From: an uncultured bacterium
Lineage (GTDB): Bacteria > Cyanobacteriota > Vampirovibrionia > Gastranaerophilales > Gastranaerophilaceae
Assembly: GCA_900551915.1 (NCBI GenBank)
Contig: URXT01000029.1
Location: 1 to 23,639, forward strand
DNA: 23,639 nucleotides
Direction of reading: 5' to 3'
Below, piece by piece: positions 8,136 through 15,867 of this stretch; the stretch's first letter is position 1; each line of letters starts with the position of its first letter. Under the pieces are notes generated by a model that saw nothing but the letters and a program-made list of their open reading frames with translations, searched no databases and was not told where the DNA came from. The position numbers and the translations under genes were made by a program.

Positions 8136-9191
8136 TTATTTATATGATTTTCTTATAATTTCTTCTAACTTATTAAGTAATTCTTTTTCAGGAACTTTAG
8201 CAACGATTTCGCCTTTTTGGAAAATCAAACCTTCTCCGATGCCTCCGGCAATGCCAAAATCAGCATGGCGTGCTTCACCAGGTCCGTTCACAACACATCC
8301 CATTGTAGCAATTGTAATCGGAGCTTCCAAGTCTTTAAATCTCGCCTCAACCTGCTTCGCAAGCGATATCAAATCTATTTTTGTTCTCCCGCAAGTAGGA
8401 CAAGAAACAAAATTCACACCTCGTTTTCGCAAACCCAGAGCTTTCAAAATATCAAAACCAGCAGTAACTTCTTCAACCGGATTTTCGGTTAGCGAAACTC
8501 TTATTGTATCGCCAATTCCTTCAGCAAGAAGCGTCCCAAGCCCGATTGAAGACTTTATCAAACCTTGGCGCATTGTTCCGGCCTCAGTTACGCCCAAATG
8601 CAAAGCATAAGGAATTTTTTCAGCAATCGAACGGTAAGCCTCAATTGTTGTTAAAACATCAGAAGATTTCAGCGAAACCTTGATTAAATCAAAATCCAAA
8701 TCTTCTAAAATCTGAATATGTTTCATCGCACTCAAAACCATTTTTTCATGAAGCGGAATTTCTTTTTCCAGAAGTTCTTTTTCAAGCGAACCTGCATTGA
8801 CTCCTATTCTGATTGGCGTTTGATTAATTTTGGCAAGCCTTACAACCTTTTCAACATTCTCGCGTTTGCCGATATTTCCGGGGTTCAGCCGGAGTGCATG
8901 AATTCCGTTGTTCAGGCATTCAATCGCAAGTTTGTAATCAAAATGAATATCTGCAACAAGCGGCAGCGGAGATTTTTTAACAATTTCTTTTATTGCAGAA
9001 GCAGCGTCAGAATTCAAAACCGCAAGCCGCGCAATTTCACAGCCTTTTTCTGCAAACTCGTTTAACTGATACAAAGTCGCATTAATATCGCAAGTATCGG
9101 TGTTGCACATTGATTGAACACTTATTGGCGCATCGCCGCCGATTTTTATATTTCCAATTGAAATCTGTTTTGAATTTCGTCTTTTAATCAT
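8136..9191 (-). CDS. ispG: 4-hydroxy-3-methylbut-2-en-1-yl diphosphate synthase
   Basis: IspG (GcpE) converts methylerythritol cyclodiphosphate to HMBPP in the MEP isoprenoid pathway, using a [4Fe-4S] cluster and electrons from ferredoxin or flavodoxin. The 351-residue protein has the barrel domain with VQSMCNTDTCD near the start, VADIHFDYKLA and LRLNPGNIG, and the cluster domain with SCPTCGRTKIDL (cysteines near 263 and 266) and GCVVNGPGEARHADFGIAGG (cysteine near 298 plus the conserved glutamate). The start at 9191 (MIKRRNSKQI) matches the usual bacterial length; the frame is open upstream to 9311 but that would overlap the divergent gene. The ribosome site is weak. It is divergent from the metallophosphoesterase gene with a 42-bp gap. 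Confidence 0.95.
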   Translation of the reverse strand: MIKRRNSKQISIGNIKIGGDAPISVQSMCNTDTCDINATLYQLNEFAEKGCEIARLAVLNSDAASAIKEIVKKSPLPLVADIHFDYKLAIECLNNGIHALRLNPGNIGKRENVEKVVRLAKINQTPIRIGVNAGSLEKELLEKEIPLHEKMVLSAMKHIQILEDLDFDLIKVSLKSSDVLTTIEAYRSIAEKIPYALHLGVTEAGTMRQGLIKSSIGLGTLLAEGIGDTIRVSLTENPVEEVTAGFDILKALGLRKRGVNFVSCPTCGRTKIDLISLAKQVEARFKDLEAPITIATMGCVVNGPGEARHADFGIAGGIGEGLIFQKGEIVAKVPEKELLNKLEEIIRKSYK

Positions 9192-9233
9192 ATTTTCATG
9201 GTAGCATAAAGATAAAAAAGAGGGAGAAACTTC

Positions 9234-9968
9234 ATGAAAATTGCAGTAATTTCTGACATTCACGCTAATATGACAGCACTCAAGATTGTTTTGGAAGATA
9301 TAAAGAAACAAAATTGCGATAGGATTTTTTGTCTTGGCGATTTGGCAATGGCTGGCCCCGAGCCTAATAAAACCGTTGCTTTTATCCGCTCACAACAAGA
9401 TTGGACGGTTATTCAGGGAAATACAGACAAAATGCTTGCAGAATGTTCGAAGGAATTGATAGAAAATACAAAAAAAGCATTTCCGGTAATGGGAAAATCT
9501 CTTGAAGATGACGACAAAATAATTACGGACGAAAACAGAGAATATCTTAAAAACCTTCCACCGCAAAAAGAATTGACGATTGAAGGAGTCAAAATTCTTC
9601 TTGTACACGGCTCACCGCGCCGAAACAACGAGGATATTCTGCCCGCAATGCCGCTTGAAAAGGTTGAAGAAATTATTGCAGGAACAGATGCGGATTTAAT
9701 CCTTTGCGGGCATACGCACCAGCCGGCCGGTTATCAAACAAATTCAAAACAGACAGTAATCAATGACGGAAGCGTCGGACGTCCGATGACAGAGGATTTA
9801 AAAGCCTGTTATTTAATTCTTGACATCCAAAACGGCGGATTTGAAGCAGAACACAGGCTTTTGGATTACGACAGAGAGGCGGCGGCTGAAATCGTTCGCA
9901 AAAGAGGTTTTGACGGCGCCGAAGATTTGGCAAAACTTTTAACACAGCCATCTCCGCGCCACGGCTAA
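9234..9968 (+). CDS. Metallophosphoesterase, calcineurin-like (YfcE/MJ0936 type)
   Basis: A 244-residue cytoplasmic protein with all dinuclear-metal motifs of the family: D8-I-H10, G35-D36, G-N63-T-D, H125-G-S, and G-H160-T-H162. Such proteins hydrolyse phosphodiesters (for example cyclic nucleotides or model substrates); the true substrate here is unknown. GGGAG sits eight bases before the ATG. The last residues, TQPSPRHG, lie in a more GC-rich stretch and may be a late addition. It is divergent from ispG and followed by a separate promoter for the heptose kinase unit. Confidence 0.88.
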   Translation: MKIAVISDIHANMTALKIVLEDIKKQNCDRIFCLGDLAMAGPEPNKTVAFIRSQQDWTVIQGNTDKMLAECSKELIENTKKAFPVMGKSLEDDDKIITDENREYLKNLPPQKELTIEGVKILLVHGSPRRNNEDILPAMPLEKVEEIIAGTDADLILCGHTHQPAGYQTNSKQTVINDGSVGRPMTEDLKACYLILDIQNGGFEAEHRLLDYDREAAAEIVRKRGFDGAEDLAKLLTQPSPRHG

Positions 9969-9983
9969 AATTTCAAACCGTTT

Positions 9984-10011
9984 TTGCGCTAAATTTTGTT
10001 TGTGCTAGAAT
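9984..10011 (+). promoter_or_regulatory. Promoter of the heptose kinase operon
   Basis: TTGCGC (9984-9989), 16 bp, TAGAAT (10006-10011) with an upstream TGC extended -10. It leaves a 5' leader of roughly 135 nt before the ATG at 10153. Confidence 0.5.
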
Positions 10012-10014
10012 GGA

Positions 10015-10152
10015 AGAAAAATTGTCCGAGAATTTTTCTAGATAAGGTACGTGAGTGAGAAATTTGAGCGGCATATGAAAAGGTGAGCCTCGCACGGCGG
10101 CGGTGAGCCGGTGAAGAAGGTGGCACTAGATTAAAATTTAAAGAGAATTATT
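10015..10152 (+). promoter_or_regulatory. Long structured 5' leader, unidentified
   Basis: The leader opens with a perfect 9-bp hairpin, AGAAAAATT (10015-10023) and AATTTTTCT (10031-10039), loop GTCCGAG. It then has a GC-rich part with two direct copies of GGTGAGCC (10082 and 10102) and a CGGC/GCCG stem. A GTG-started frame of 11 codons at 10051 stops at 10084-10086. It does not match a riboswitch I can recall. The base composition differs from the flanking AT-rich DNA. Confidence 0.4.
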
Positions 10153-11160
10153 ATGGATTTTGATAAAAAGAAACTAATTTCATATATTAAAAGATTAAAT
10201 GAGCCCAAAATCCTTGTTGTCGGTGATTTGGCAATTGATGAGATGATTTACGGCGACACTGAAAGGATTTCCAGAGAAGCGCCGGTTTTGATTTTACAGC
10301 ACACAAAAACAAAGCTCATTCTTGGTGCAGCCTCAAACGCCGCGCACAACGTTGCAACTCTCAACAATGGAAAAATTAAAGTTATCGGGGTTTGCGGAGA
10401 CGACTACCAGTCCGGACAGCTTTTCGAAACATTTAAAGAGGCTAAAGTCGACGCGGCTTATGTTGTTAAAGATGCCACAAGAAAAACTACAACTAAAACA
10501 AGAATTTCAGGAAGCATTTCAACCTCAATCACACAGCAAATCGTCAGAATTGACCGTCAGACAAAAGACCCTCTTTCCAGAGAAACCGAAAACCTTGTAA
10601 TTGAAAATCTTAAAAAAGCTATTCCGGAAGTTGATGCTGTTATTTTGTCGGATTATCACATCGGCACTTTGACCAAAAGAGTTATTGACAAAACAATCGA
10701 AATCGCAAACAAACACAAAAAAATCGTTGTTGTTGATGCGCAAAAAAATCTCGAAACTTACAGAAACATAACTTCGATGACGCCAAACCTTCCTGACACA
10801 CAAAAATCAGTCGGATTTTTCATAAACAATGACGAGGATTTGAAAAAAGCAGGCGACAAGCTTTTAAAAGAAACAAGAGCAAAATCAATTCTTATAACCT
10901 GCGGTGCAGACGGAATGTTTGTTACAGAGCCGAACAAAAAATACACTAAAATTCCGGTATTTAACAAATCGGAAGTATTTGATGTAACAGGCGCCGGCGA
11001 TACGGTTACTGCGGTTTACACACTTGCACTTGCGGCAGGCGCCGACAGTGTTTACGCGGCACTCATCGGAAACATTGCGGCAAGTCTTGTTGTGAAACAG
11101 TTTGGCTGCGCCACAACCACAATCAGCGAACTTCTTTGCGCTGTCGAAAATATTTTATAG
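10153..11160 (+). CDS. rfaE1: D-glycero-beta-D-manno-heptose-7-phosphate kinase
   Basis: The 335-residue protein phosphorylates heptose 7-phosphate at C1 in ADP-heptose synthesis, which supplies the LPS inner core. It is a PfkB/ribokinase-fold enzyme matching domain I of HldE: VVGDLAIDEMIYGDTERIS near residue 22, EAPVL right after (the RISxEAPV signature), GAASNAAHNVATL, and the C-terminal DVTGAGDTV anion-hole motif carrying the catalytic aspartate. The adenylyltransferase domain II is absent, so a separate rfaE2 is expected elsewhere. It leads a plus-strand operon with the DUF4330 and ligase genes; the next ATG is nine bases beyond its stop. Confidence 0.85.
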   Translation: MDFDKKKLISYIKRLNEPKILVVGDLAIDEMIYGDTERISREAPVLILQHTKTKLILGAASNAAHNVATLNNGKIKVIGVCGDDYQSGQLFETFKEAKVDAAYVVKDATRKTTTKTRISGSISTSITQQIVRIDRQTKDPLSRETENLVIENLKKAIPEVDAVILSDYHIGTLTKRVIDKTIEIANKHKKIVVVDAQKNLETYRNITSMTPNLPDTQKSVGFFINNDEDLKKAGDKLLKETRAKSILITCGADGMFVTEPNKKYTKIPVFNKSEVFDVTGAGDTVTAVYTLALAAGADSVYAALIGNIAASLVVKQFGCATTTISELLCAVENIL

Positions 11161-11169
11161 GAGAACATT

Positions 11170-11745
11170 ATGGAAAACTTTTTAAATACTCTGAAAAAAC
11201 TCAGAATTGTTGACTATATTATTATCATAGGCATAATTTTTGCGGCAATCGTCGGATTTTGCACAATGAAAGGCGCACGCTCAACTGCTAGCAAAAGTAT
11301 TGATGCGGTTTCACAAATTTCTTTTGACGTTGTTATGCGCGGCATAACTTACACTGGCAGCGAATTGCCCATAAAAGCCAATGAAACAACTTTCATCAGT
11401 ATCAGAAATGTTCCGTATTCAGATTTAAAAATAACAAATGTAAAAGCTGAAAGACGCAAAATTGTCCTTCCTGTTTTAAACACAAGAAATACAAAAACCG
11501 TAATTGTAGTTGAAGATGTTTCTCAGCCGAATGTTTACGATGCGGTTGTAACCCTTACTGACACAGCAAAAATCACAAAAGACGGCGCTGTTGTCGGTGG
11601 AAACAAGATTAAAATCGGGCTTCCGATTACTCTTGAAGGCGCTGACTACAGACTTAACGGAACCGTTTCAAACATTCAGCTTATTAACGGAGCAGAAGAG
11701 GTAGCGAAAGACCAGCAATTAAGTGCAGTGGAAAATGTTCAATAA
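11170..11745 (+). CDS. DUF4330 membrane-anchored protein
   Basis: A 191-residue protein with one N-terminal membrane helix (about 14-31, VDYIIIIGIIFAAIVGF) and a beta-rich outside part. The spacing of features (Lys/Arg-rich start, single helix, FDVVMRGITYT, later IKIGLPITLEG) fits DUF4330, a family of unknown function found mainly in cyanobacteria and relatives. AGGAGA overlaps the stop codon of the kinase gene and serves its ATG. Its end overlaps the start of the ligase gene by 11 bases. It may help assemble or export the surface glycan made by its neighbours; that is inferred only from position. Confidence 0.7.
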   Translation: MENFLNTLKKLRIVDYIIIIGIIFAAIVGFCTMKGARSTASKSIDAVSQISFDVVMRGITYTGSELPIKANETTFISIRNVPYSDLKITNVKAERRKIVLPVLNTRNTKTVIVVEDVSQPNVYDAVVTLTDTAKITKDGAVVGGNKIKIGLPITLEGADYRLNGTVSNIQLINGAEEVAKDQQLSAVENVQ

Positions 11746-13048
11746 ATTATTTAACTTTACACAAAATCACACACAATTTTTATACAACAACAGCCTTTTA
11801 CTGCAAAACATTGATAAATTAATTTACATATCAATTCTTGCAGTATTTGCGGCGTCAACGGTGATGAAGTCGGATTATATCGGCGTAATCGCTCTTTTTA
11901 CAACTTTTCTGACAATTGTCAAACTATTGTTCGTAAAAGGTGAAGAACTTAAACCGTCAAAAGCGGAACTCTGGCTTCTGGCGTACTTTATGATTGTAAT
12001 AATCAGCCTTGCAGGTTCTTCACTCTTTGTATTGAGCTTCAAAGGCTTTCTAAAAACCCTGACTTATATGGGTTTCTATCTTTCAATTGCTCATTTTTTA
12101 AGAAAAAATACAGATAAAATTTTACCGATGCTTGTGACAATCGGGCTTTGCGTAAGCTTTGAAGGGATAATCGGGTTTTTGCAAAACTTTGCACATGTTG
12201 AAGAAATTTCGACCTGGCAGGATGTTTCAAAACTCAATCCGGAAGAAGTTATGACGCGCGTTTACGGAACATTAAAGCCTTACAATCCGAACCTTTTGGG
12301 CGGATATTTTGTTGCGGGAATTCCGGCGCTTTACGCCTCAACCGCCGTGTTTTTAACAGACAAGAAATATCCATTTGGAATTGCCGGCTTAATTTTATCT
12401 TTAATCTCAACTGCTGCTTTGTTTTTGACCGGCTGCCGCGGCTCATACATCGGCATGTTGGTAATTCTCGCCGGAACATTCGCGGTTTCAGCCAAATATT
12501 TTTGGCAAAATTACAAAGCTATTTACACGGCAATTGTCGGCGGCTGCGTTGCACTGATTACGTCGGCAATCCTGCTTTCGGCCTCTTTAAGAGCAAGAGT
12601 TCTTTCAATGTTTGCAATGCGGCAGGATTCGTCAAACTCTTTCAGATTTAATGTTTACCAATCTTCTTTCAATATGTTTAAAGAAAACTGGCTTTTAGGA
12701 ATCGGCGTCGGCAACAAGAATTTCCGCGAAATCTACGGACTTTATATGAGAACGGGTTTTGATGCGCTGTCAGCCTACAATATTTTCTTAGAAATCGCGG
12801 TTGAAAGCGGAATTTTCGCACTAATCGCATTTTTAGGATTTGCGATTACGTTACTCGTTGACGGCGCGAAAATAATACTCAAATCAACCGATGTCAGAAA
12901 AGTTATTTTTCTTTCCGGTGCTGCAATTTCGATTTTTGCAGTAATGGTTCACGGGCTTGTCGACACGGTATTTTTCAGACCACAAATCCAGTTTATTTTC
13001 TGGACAATGTGTGCGATTATTTCTGCCGAAAGCAAACGCCAATCATAA
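11735..13048 (+). CDS. O-antigen ligase / IctB-family polytopic membrane protein
   Basis: A 437-residue protein with about ten membrane helices and the Wzy_C (O-antigen ligase/polymerase) region. PYNPNLLGGYF and LTGCRGSYIGML in the middle resemble the family's NPN-lGgyl and SRGa/gwlg motifs, and the C-terminal HGLVDTVFFRPQ matches the cyanobacterial IctB branch. Family members join O-antigen to lipid A core in the periplasmic leaflet; IctB was once proposed as a bicarbonate transporter. With a heptose kinase two genes upstream, glycan ligation or polymerisation is the better guess. Start: ATG 11735 lies inside the end of the DUF4330 gene (stop 11743-11745), suggesting coupling; a GTG at 11723 is also in frame. 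Confidence 0.8.
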   Translation: MFNKLFNFTQNHTQFLYNNSLLLQNIDKLIYISILAVFAASTVMKSDYIGVIALFTTFLTIVKLLFVKGEELKPSKAELWLLAYFMIVIISLAGSSLFVLSFKGFLKTLTYMGFYLSIAHFLRKNTDKILPMLVTIGLCVSFEGIIGFLQNFAHVEEISTWQDVSKLNPEEVMTRVYGTLKPYNPNLLGGYFVAGIPALYASTAVFLTDKKYPFGIAGLILSLISTAALFLTGCRGSYIGMLVILAGTFAVSAKYFWQNYKAIYTAIVGGCVALITSAILLSASLRARVLSMFAMRQDSSNSFRFNVYQSSFNMFKENWLLGIGVGNKNFREIYGLYMRTGFDALSAYNIFLEIAVESGIFALIAFLGFAITLLVDGAKIILKSTDVRKVIFLSGAAISIFAVMVHGLVDTVFFRPQIQFIFWTMCAIISAESKRQS

Positions 13049-13065
13049 AATCAATATTTGATTTT
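13047..13065. terminator. AT-rich convergent hairpin between ligase and pilin 2 genes
   Basis: AAAATCAA (13047-13054) and TTGATTTT (13058-13065) pair perfectly with a 3-base loop. It covers the last bases of both convergent genes, which stop only two bases apart. The T-run in the arm may let it end transcription both ways, but the stem has little GC. Confidence 0.35.
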
Positions 13066-14016
13066 GTGCGGATAATTTTTTGGAACTCTCCAACCGTTTT
13101 GCTGAATCAATGCTGTGCAATATATGCCGTTAACAGCGCAGCCATAGGACGGATCATTTATTAACATATCTTCCGTACCATCCCAAGAGACCATGAAAGG
13201 TTCAAGCCCCTTATTTAGATGGTACTTCCATTCATCCAAATCTTTGTCGTAAAATGGTTGAAAAAGAAAAGTAAAACAGCATCTGCCCTTAATATTTGAA
13301 TTTGCTTTTTCGCACCTTTCCCAATCGCCTTTCGGATAAAACCATATAGTACGGCTTAAATGTTCCGAGAAAGTAAAAGCGCTTCCATCGGCAAGAAAAT
13401 AATAGTAGCATTTTCCGCCATTGGAAGCCGGTGCCGAAGCAGCACATTTACCCTTTTTTACAGCAACAATATTCATATAAGGACGCAGATATTTCTCAAA
13501 AGCATTGTTAATTTTTGACTGGTTAGGGATTTGAAGCCCGTTGCCATTCCACTCATCAACCCAATAATCCCAGCCTTCAAACGGACCATTGTCATTCACT
13601 GAACGCAAAATTGCCTGATTAAAGATAGAATAGAATTTTTTGAGACGAGTTTCGGTCAGCTTTGTATTGTAATTGTTAATCAAAGCCGGCAAAGTCATAG
13701 CAGCGACAATTCCGATTATACCGAGGGTGATTAGGACTTCTGCGAGGGTGAAAGCAGCAACGCGCATACCCTCCCCTTGAGACTCTGCCGAACAAAACGA
13801 TTGAGTATCGTTTTGTGAGAGGTACAACATCTTTGATTTCGGGGAGGGGTCATTTTGAGTGAAACGTGAAAAGTTCGTTTCATCTTTACTCTGTTTCTTC
13901 GCGAAGAAGTTCGTGGGATATTTGTTTTCAAAACGATAGCGAATGAGCGAGCTATTTATAAAAAATAAATCTCCCACGAACGACATGAACTGTCCCAACA
14001 ATATAAATTTAAACAA
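13051..14016 (-). CDS. Type IV pilin-like protein 2, probably phase-variable
   Basis: The range given is the uninterrupted frame (321 residues from a TTG). The prepilin core is AAFTLAEVLITLGIIGIVAA at residues 87-106 (cleavage A88/F89), leaving a mature form of about 233 residues with several cysteines in the C-terminal half (GKCAAS, KCYYYF, GCAVNGIYC). A normal leader would begin at the ATG at 13767 (MRVAAFTLAE), whose GGGGAGGG is too close to be ideal. The frame stays open another 83 codons through palindrome-rich DNA. Further upstream are a strong promoter (14153-14125), AAGGGG (14100-14095) and an ATG at 14086 whose frame meets a run of 11 G (14056-14046). With 10 G that ATG would read MKNQAMTEFPGGGASC and run into this frame without a stop. 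In the present state it stops soon after the tract. Phase variation is inferred; the pilin class is sure. Confidence 0.78.
   Translation of the reverse strand: MFKFILLGQFMSFVGDLFFINSSLIRYRFENKYPTNFFAKKQSKDETNFSRFTQNDPSPKSKMLYLSQNDTQSFCSAESQGEGMRVAAFTLAEVLITLGIIGIVAAMTLPALINNYNTKLTETRLKKFYSIFNQAILRSVNDNGPFEGWDYWVDEWNGNGLQIPNQSKINNAFEKYLRPYMNIVAVKKGKCAASAPASNGGKCYYYFLADGSAFTFSEHLSRTIWFYPKGDWERCEKANSNIKGRCCFTFLFQPFYDKDLDEWKYHLNKGLEPFMVSWDGTEDMLINDPSYGCAVNGIYCTALIQQNGWRVPKNYPHKIKY
13768..13851. repeat. Nested palindrome in the pilin 2 leader
   Basis: Outer arms ACCCTCCCC (13768-13776) and GGGGAGGGGT (13842-13851, one bulge) enclose a perfect inner hairpin ACAAAACGAT (13792-13801) / ATCGTTTTGT (13807-13816). 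It begins one base beyond the ATG at 13767 and stays open in the pilin frame. It looks like an inserted palindromic element. Confidence 0.6.
13895..13980. repeat. Second palindromic block upstream of pilin 2
   Basis: TTCTTCGCGAAGAA (13895-13908) is a perfect 14-bp palindrome. TTCGTGGGA (13910-13918) and TCCCACGAA (13972-13980) are perfect 9-bp inverted repeats around a 53-bp interior. With the block at 13768-13851 it makes a ~210-bp palindrome-rich stretch that still reads open in the pilin frame. Confidence 0.55.
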
Positions 14017-14043
14017 AACCCTTACAGGAGCTAGGTTACAGGA

Positions 14044-14074
14044 TGCCCCCCCCCCCTGGAAATTCAGTCATAGC
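14044..14074. repeat. Poly-C phase element, copy A (poly-G in pilin 2 sense)
   Basis: On the plus strand: TG, eleven C (14046-14056), TGG, then AAATTCAGTCATAGC (14060-14074). The same 31-bp layout occurs at 17069-17099. For pilin gene 2 (minus strand) the element is read as GCTATGACTGAATTT, three bases, then G11. Long G/C runs are classic slipped-strand mutation sites. Confidence 0.85.
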
Positions 14075-14124
14075 TTGATTTTTCATAATTCTAGCCCCTT
14101 ATATTTTTTCTTAACTCTTCTTAT

Positions 14125-14153
14125 ATTATATCATTAATTTAAAATTTTATCAA
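14125..14153 (-). promoter_or_regulatory. Promoter of pilin gene 2
   Basis: Minus-strand TTGATA (14153-14148), 17-bp spacer, perfect TATAAT (14130-14125). Transcription would begin near 14118, followed by AAGGGG (14100-14095) and the ATG at 14086 with an 8-base gap. A promoter placed here shows that the long upstream leader with the G11 tract is transcribed. Confidence 0.7.
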
Positions 14154-14155
14154 TT

Positions 14156-14178
14156 GTTTTATTTGCTGTAAAATAAAA
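14156..14178 (+). promoter_or_regulatory. AT-rich hairpin just before the ilvD ribosome site
   Basis: GTTTTATTT (14156-14164) and AAATAAAAC (14170-14178) pair around GCTGT. It ends two bases before AAGGGAG (14181-14187), the ilvD ribosome-binding site. No clear ilvD promoter was found. Its role is unknown and may be chance in AT-rich DNA. Confidence 0.3.
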
Positions 14179-14194
14179 CCAAGGGAGTAAATTT

Positions 14195-15844
14195 ATGAAA
14201 AGCGACAATATAAAATCAGGAATTTCAAGAACTCCGCATCGCGGACTTTTGATGGCAGCAGGCGTAAGCAAAAAGAACATGAAAGCGCCATTTATCGGCA
14301 TTGCAAGCCCGTTTTCAGACCTTGTGCCCGGTCATATCGGCATGAGGGATTTGGAACGCCAAATCGAAAAAGGAATTCACTCAGCAGGCGGTCAGGCTTT
14401 TATTTTCGGAGTTCCAGCGATTTGTGACGGAATTGCAATGGGTCACAGCGGCATGAGATATTCGCTGCCGTCGCGAGATTTGATTGCTGATTGCGTTGAA
14501 AGTGTTGCTGCGGCACATCAGCTTGACGGGATTGTTTTACTCTCAAATTGTGACAAAATTACGCCGGGAATGCTTATCGGAGCTTTGAGGCTTAACATTC
14601 CGGCAATAATAGTAACTGCAGGGCCTATGTTAGATGGCGAATGCAGAAACCATCACAAATTAACAATGGTAACAGGTTCTTTTGAAGCTGTCGGAAAATT
14701 TAGAAACGGCGAAATTACAGAGGAAGAACTTCTTGCACTTGAGGAAGAGTCCTGCCCGTCAGCCGGCGCATGCCAAGGAATGTACACAGCCAACACAATG
14801 GCATGCCTGACAGAAATACTCGGGATGTCGCTTCCGTATTGCGCCTCAGCCTCGGCGGTTTCATCACGCAAGCGCCGCATAGCATTTGAAAGCGGCATGC
14901 AGGTAGTTGAACTTGTAAAAAATGATACAAAACCGTCCGACATAATTACAAAAGATGCCATGATAAACGCAATTACCGCCTCGCTGGCGCTCGGCGGCTC
15001 CACAAACACGTTTTTACATCTTCTCGCAATCGCAAACGCAGCAAATCTTGATGTTACAATAGATGATTTTGACAGACTCAGCCGTAAAATTCATCAAATC
15101 GTAAAAATCAATCCGTCCTCAACACTTACAATGTCGGATTTTCACAATGCAGGCGGAGTTCCGGCGGTCATGAAAGCTTTAAACAAACAGCTTTCAAACA
15201 CTAAGACGGTTTGCGGCTTAACCACCTCTGAAATTGCTCAAAACGCTTATATTGATACCAAAATCATTCCGCTTTATGAAAATTCAACTTACACGGAAGC
15301 CGGACTCGGTGTACTTTACGGCAACCTTGCACAAGACGGCTGCGTTATAAAAATTTCCGGAGTCGCTACTGAGTGCTACGAGTTTGAAGGCACAGCAAAA
15401 ACTTTTGACAGTGAAGAAGCGGCAATGGATGCGCTTGAAAACGACAAAATCAAAGCCGGAGATGTAATTGTAATTCGTTACGAAGGCCCGGCAGGCGGCC
15501 CGGGAATGCGTGAAATGCTTGCTCCAACATCGCTTTTAGTCGGAAAGGGCTTGGGCAAATCCTGCGCTCTGATTACCGACGGAAGATTTTCGGGTGCAAC
15601 ACGCGGAATCTGCGTCGGACATATTTGTCCTGAAGCCGCAAAAGGCGGCGTAATCGCTCTTGTCTGTGACGGTGATAAAATAAAAATCGACATTCCAAAC
15701 AGAAAAATAGAACTTCTGGTAAGCAACGTTGAACTCGAAACCCGCCGTTCGCAATTGAAACCCTTTGAGCCAAAGGTTAAGTCCGGATATTTATATAAAT
15801 ATGCACAAAACGTTCACGACGCAAGCCACGGCGCGATTGTTTAG
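14195..15844 (+). CDS. ilvD: Dihydroxy-acid dehydratase
   Basis: IlvD dehydrates 2,3-dihydroxy-3-methylvalerate and 2,3-dihydroxyisovalerate to the 2-keto acids that give isoleucine and valine. The 549-residue cytoplasmic enzyme has the family motifs: [20 protein letters not shown] (C78), [11 protein letters not shown] (C119), [14 protein letters not shown] (C193), [19 protein letters not shown] and [21 protein letters not shown]78, C119 and C193 are the expected Fe-S ligands; the PGH (not PCN) near residue 45 fits the branch with this cysteine set. AAGGGAG is seven bases before the ATG. No other ilv gene is near. The region just upstream is shared with the divergent, possibly phase-variable pilin gene 2. 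Confidence 0.95.
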   Translation: MKSDNIKSGISRTPHRGLLMAAGVSKKNMKAPFIGIASPFSDLVPGHIGMRDLERQIEKGIHSAGGQAFIFGVPAICDGIAMGHSGMRYSLPSRDLIADCVESVAAAHQLDGIVLLSNCDKITPGMLIGALRLNIPAIIVTAGPMLDGECRNHHKLTMVTGSFEAVGKFRNGEITEEELLALEEESCPSAGACQGMYTANTMACLTEILGMSLPYCASASAVSSRKRRIAFESGMQVVELVKNDTKPSDIITKDAMINAITASLALGGSTNTFLHLLAIANAANLDVTIDDFDRLSRKIHQIVKINPSSTLTMSDFHNAGGVPAVMKALNKQLSNTKTVCGLTTSEIAQNAYIDTKIIPLYENSTYTEAGLGVLYGNLAQDGCVIKISGVATECYEFEGTAKTFDSEEAAMDALENDKIKAGDVIVIRYEGPAGGPGMREMLAPTSLLVGKGLGKSCALITDGRFSGATRGICVGHICPEAAKGGVIALVCDGDKIKIDIPNRKIELLVSNVELETRRSQLKPFEPKVKSGYLYKYAQNVHDASHGAIV

Positions 15845-15867
15845 AATTTCCGTGTTATGATTGTATT

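Noticed and set aside
13943..14137. Plus-strand frame of 64 codons over the C11 tract
   Set aside because: It is antisense to the pilin 2 leader, has no ribosome site at its start and gets its length from palindromic DNA; kept only as a note in the ilvD upstream finding.
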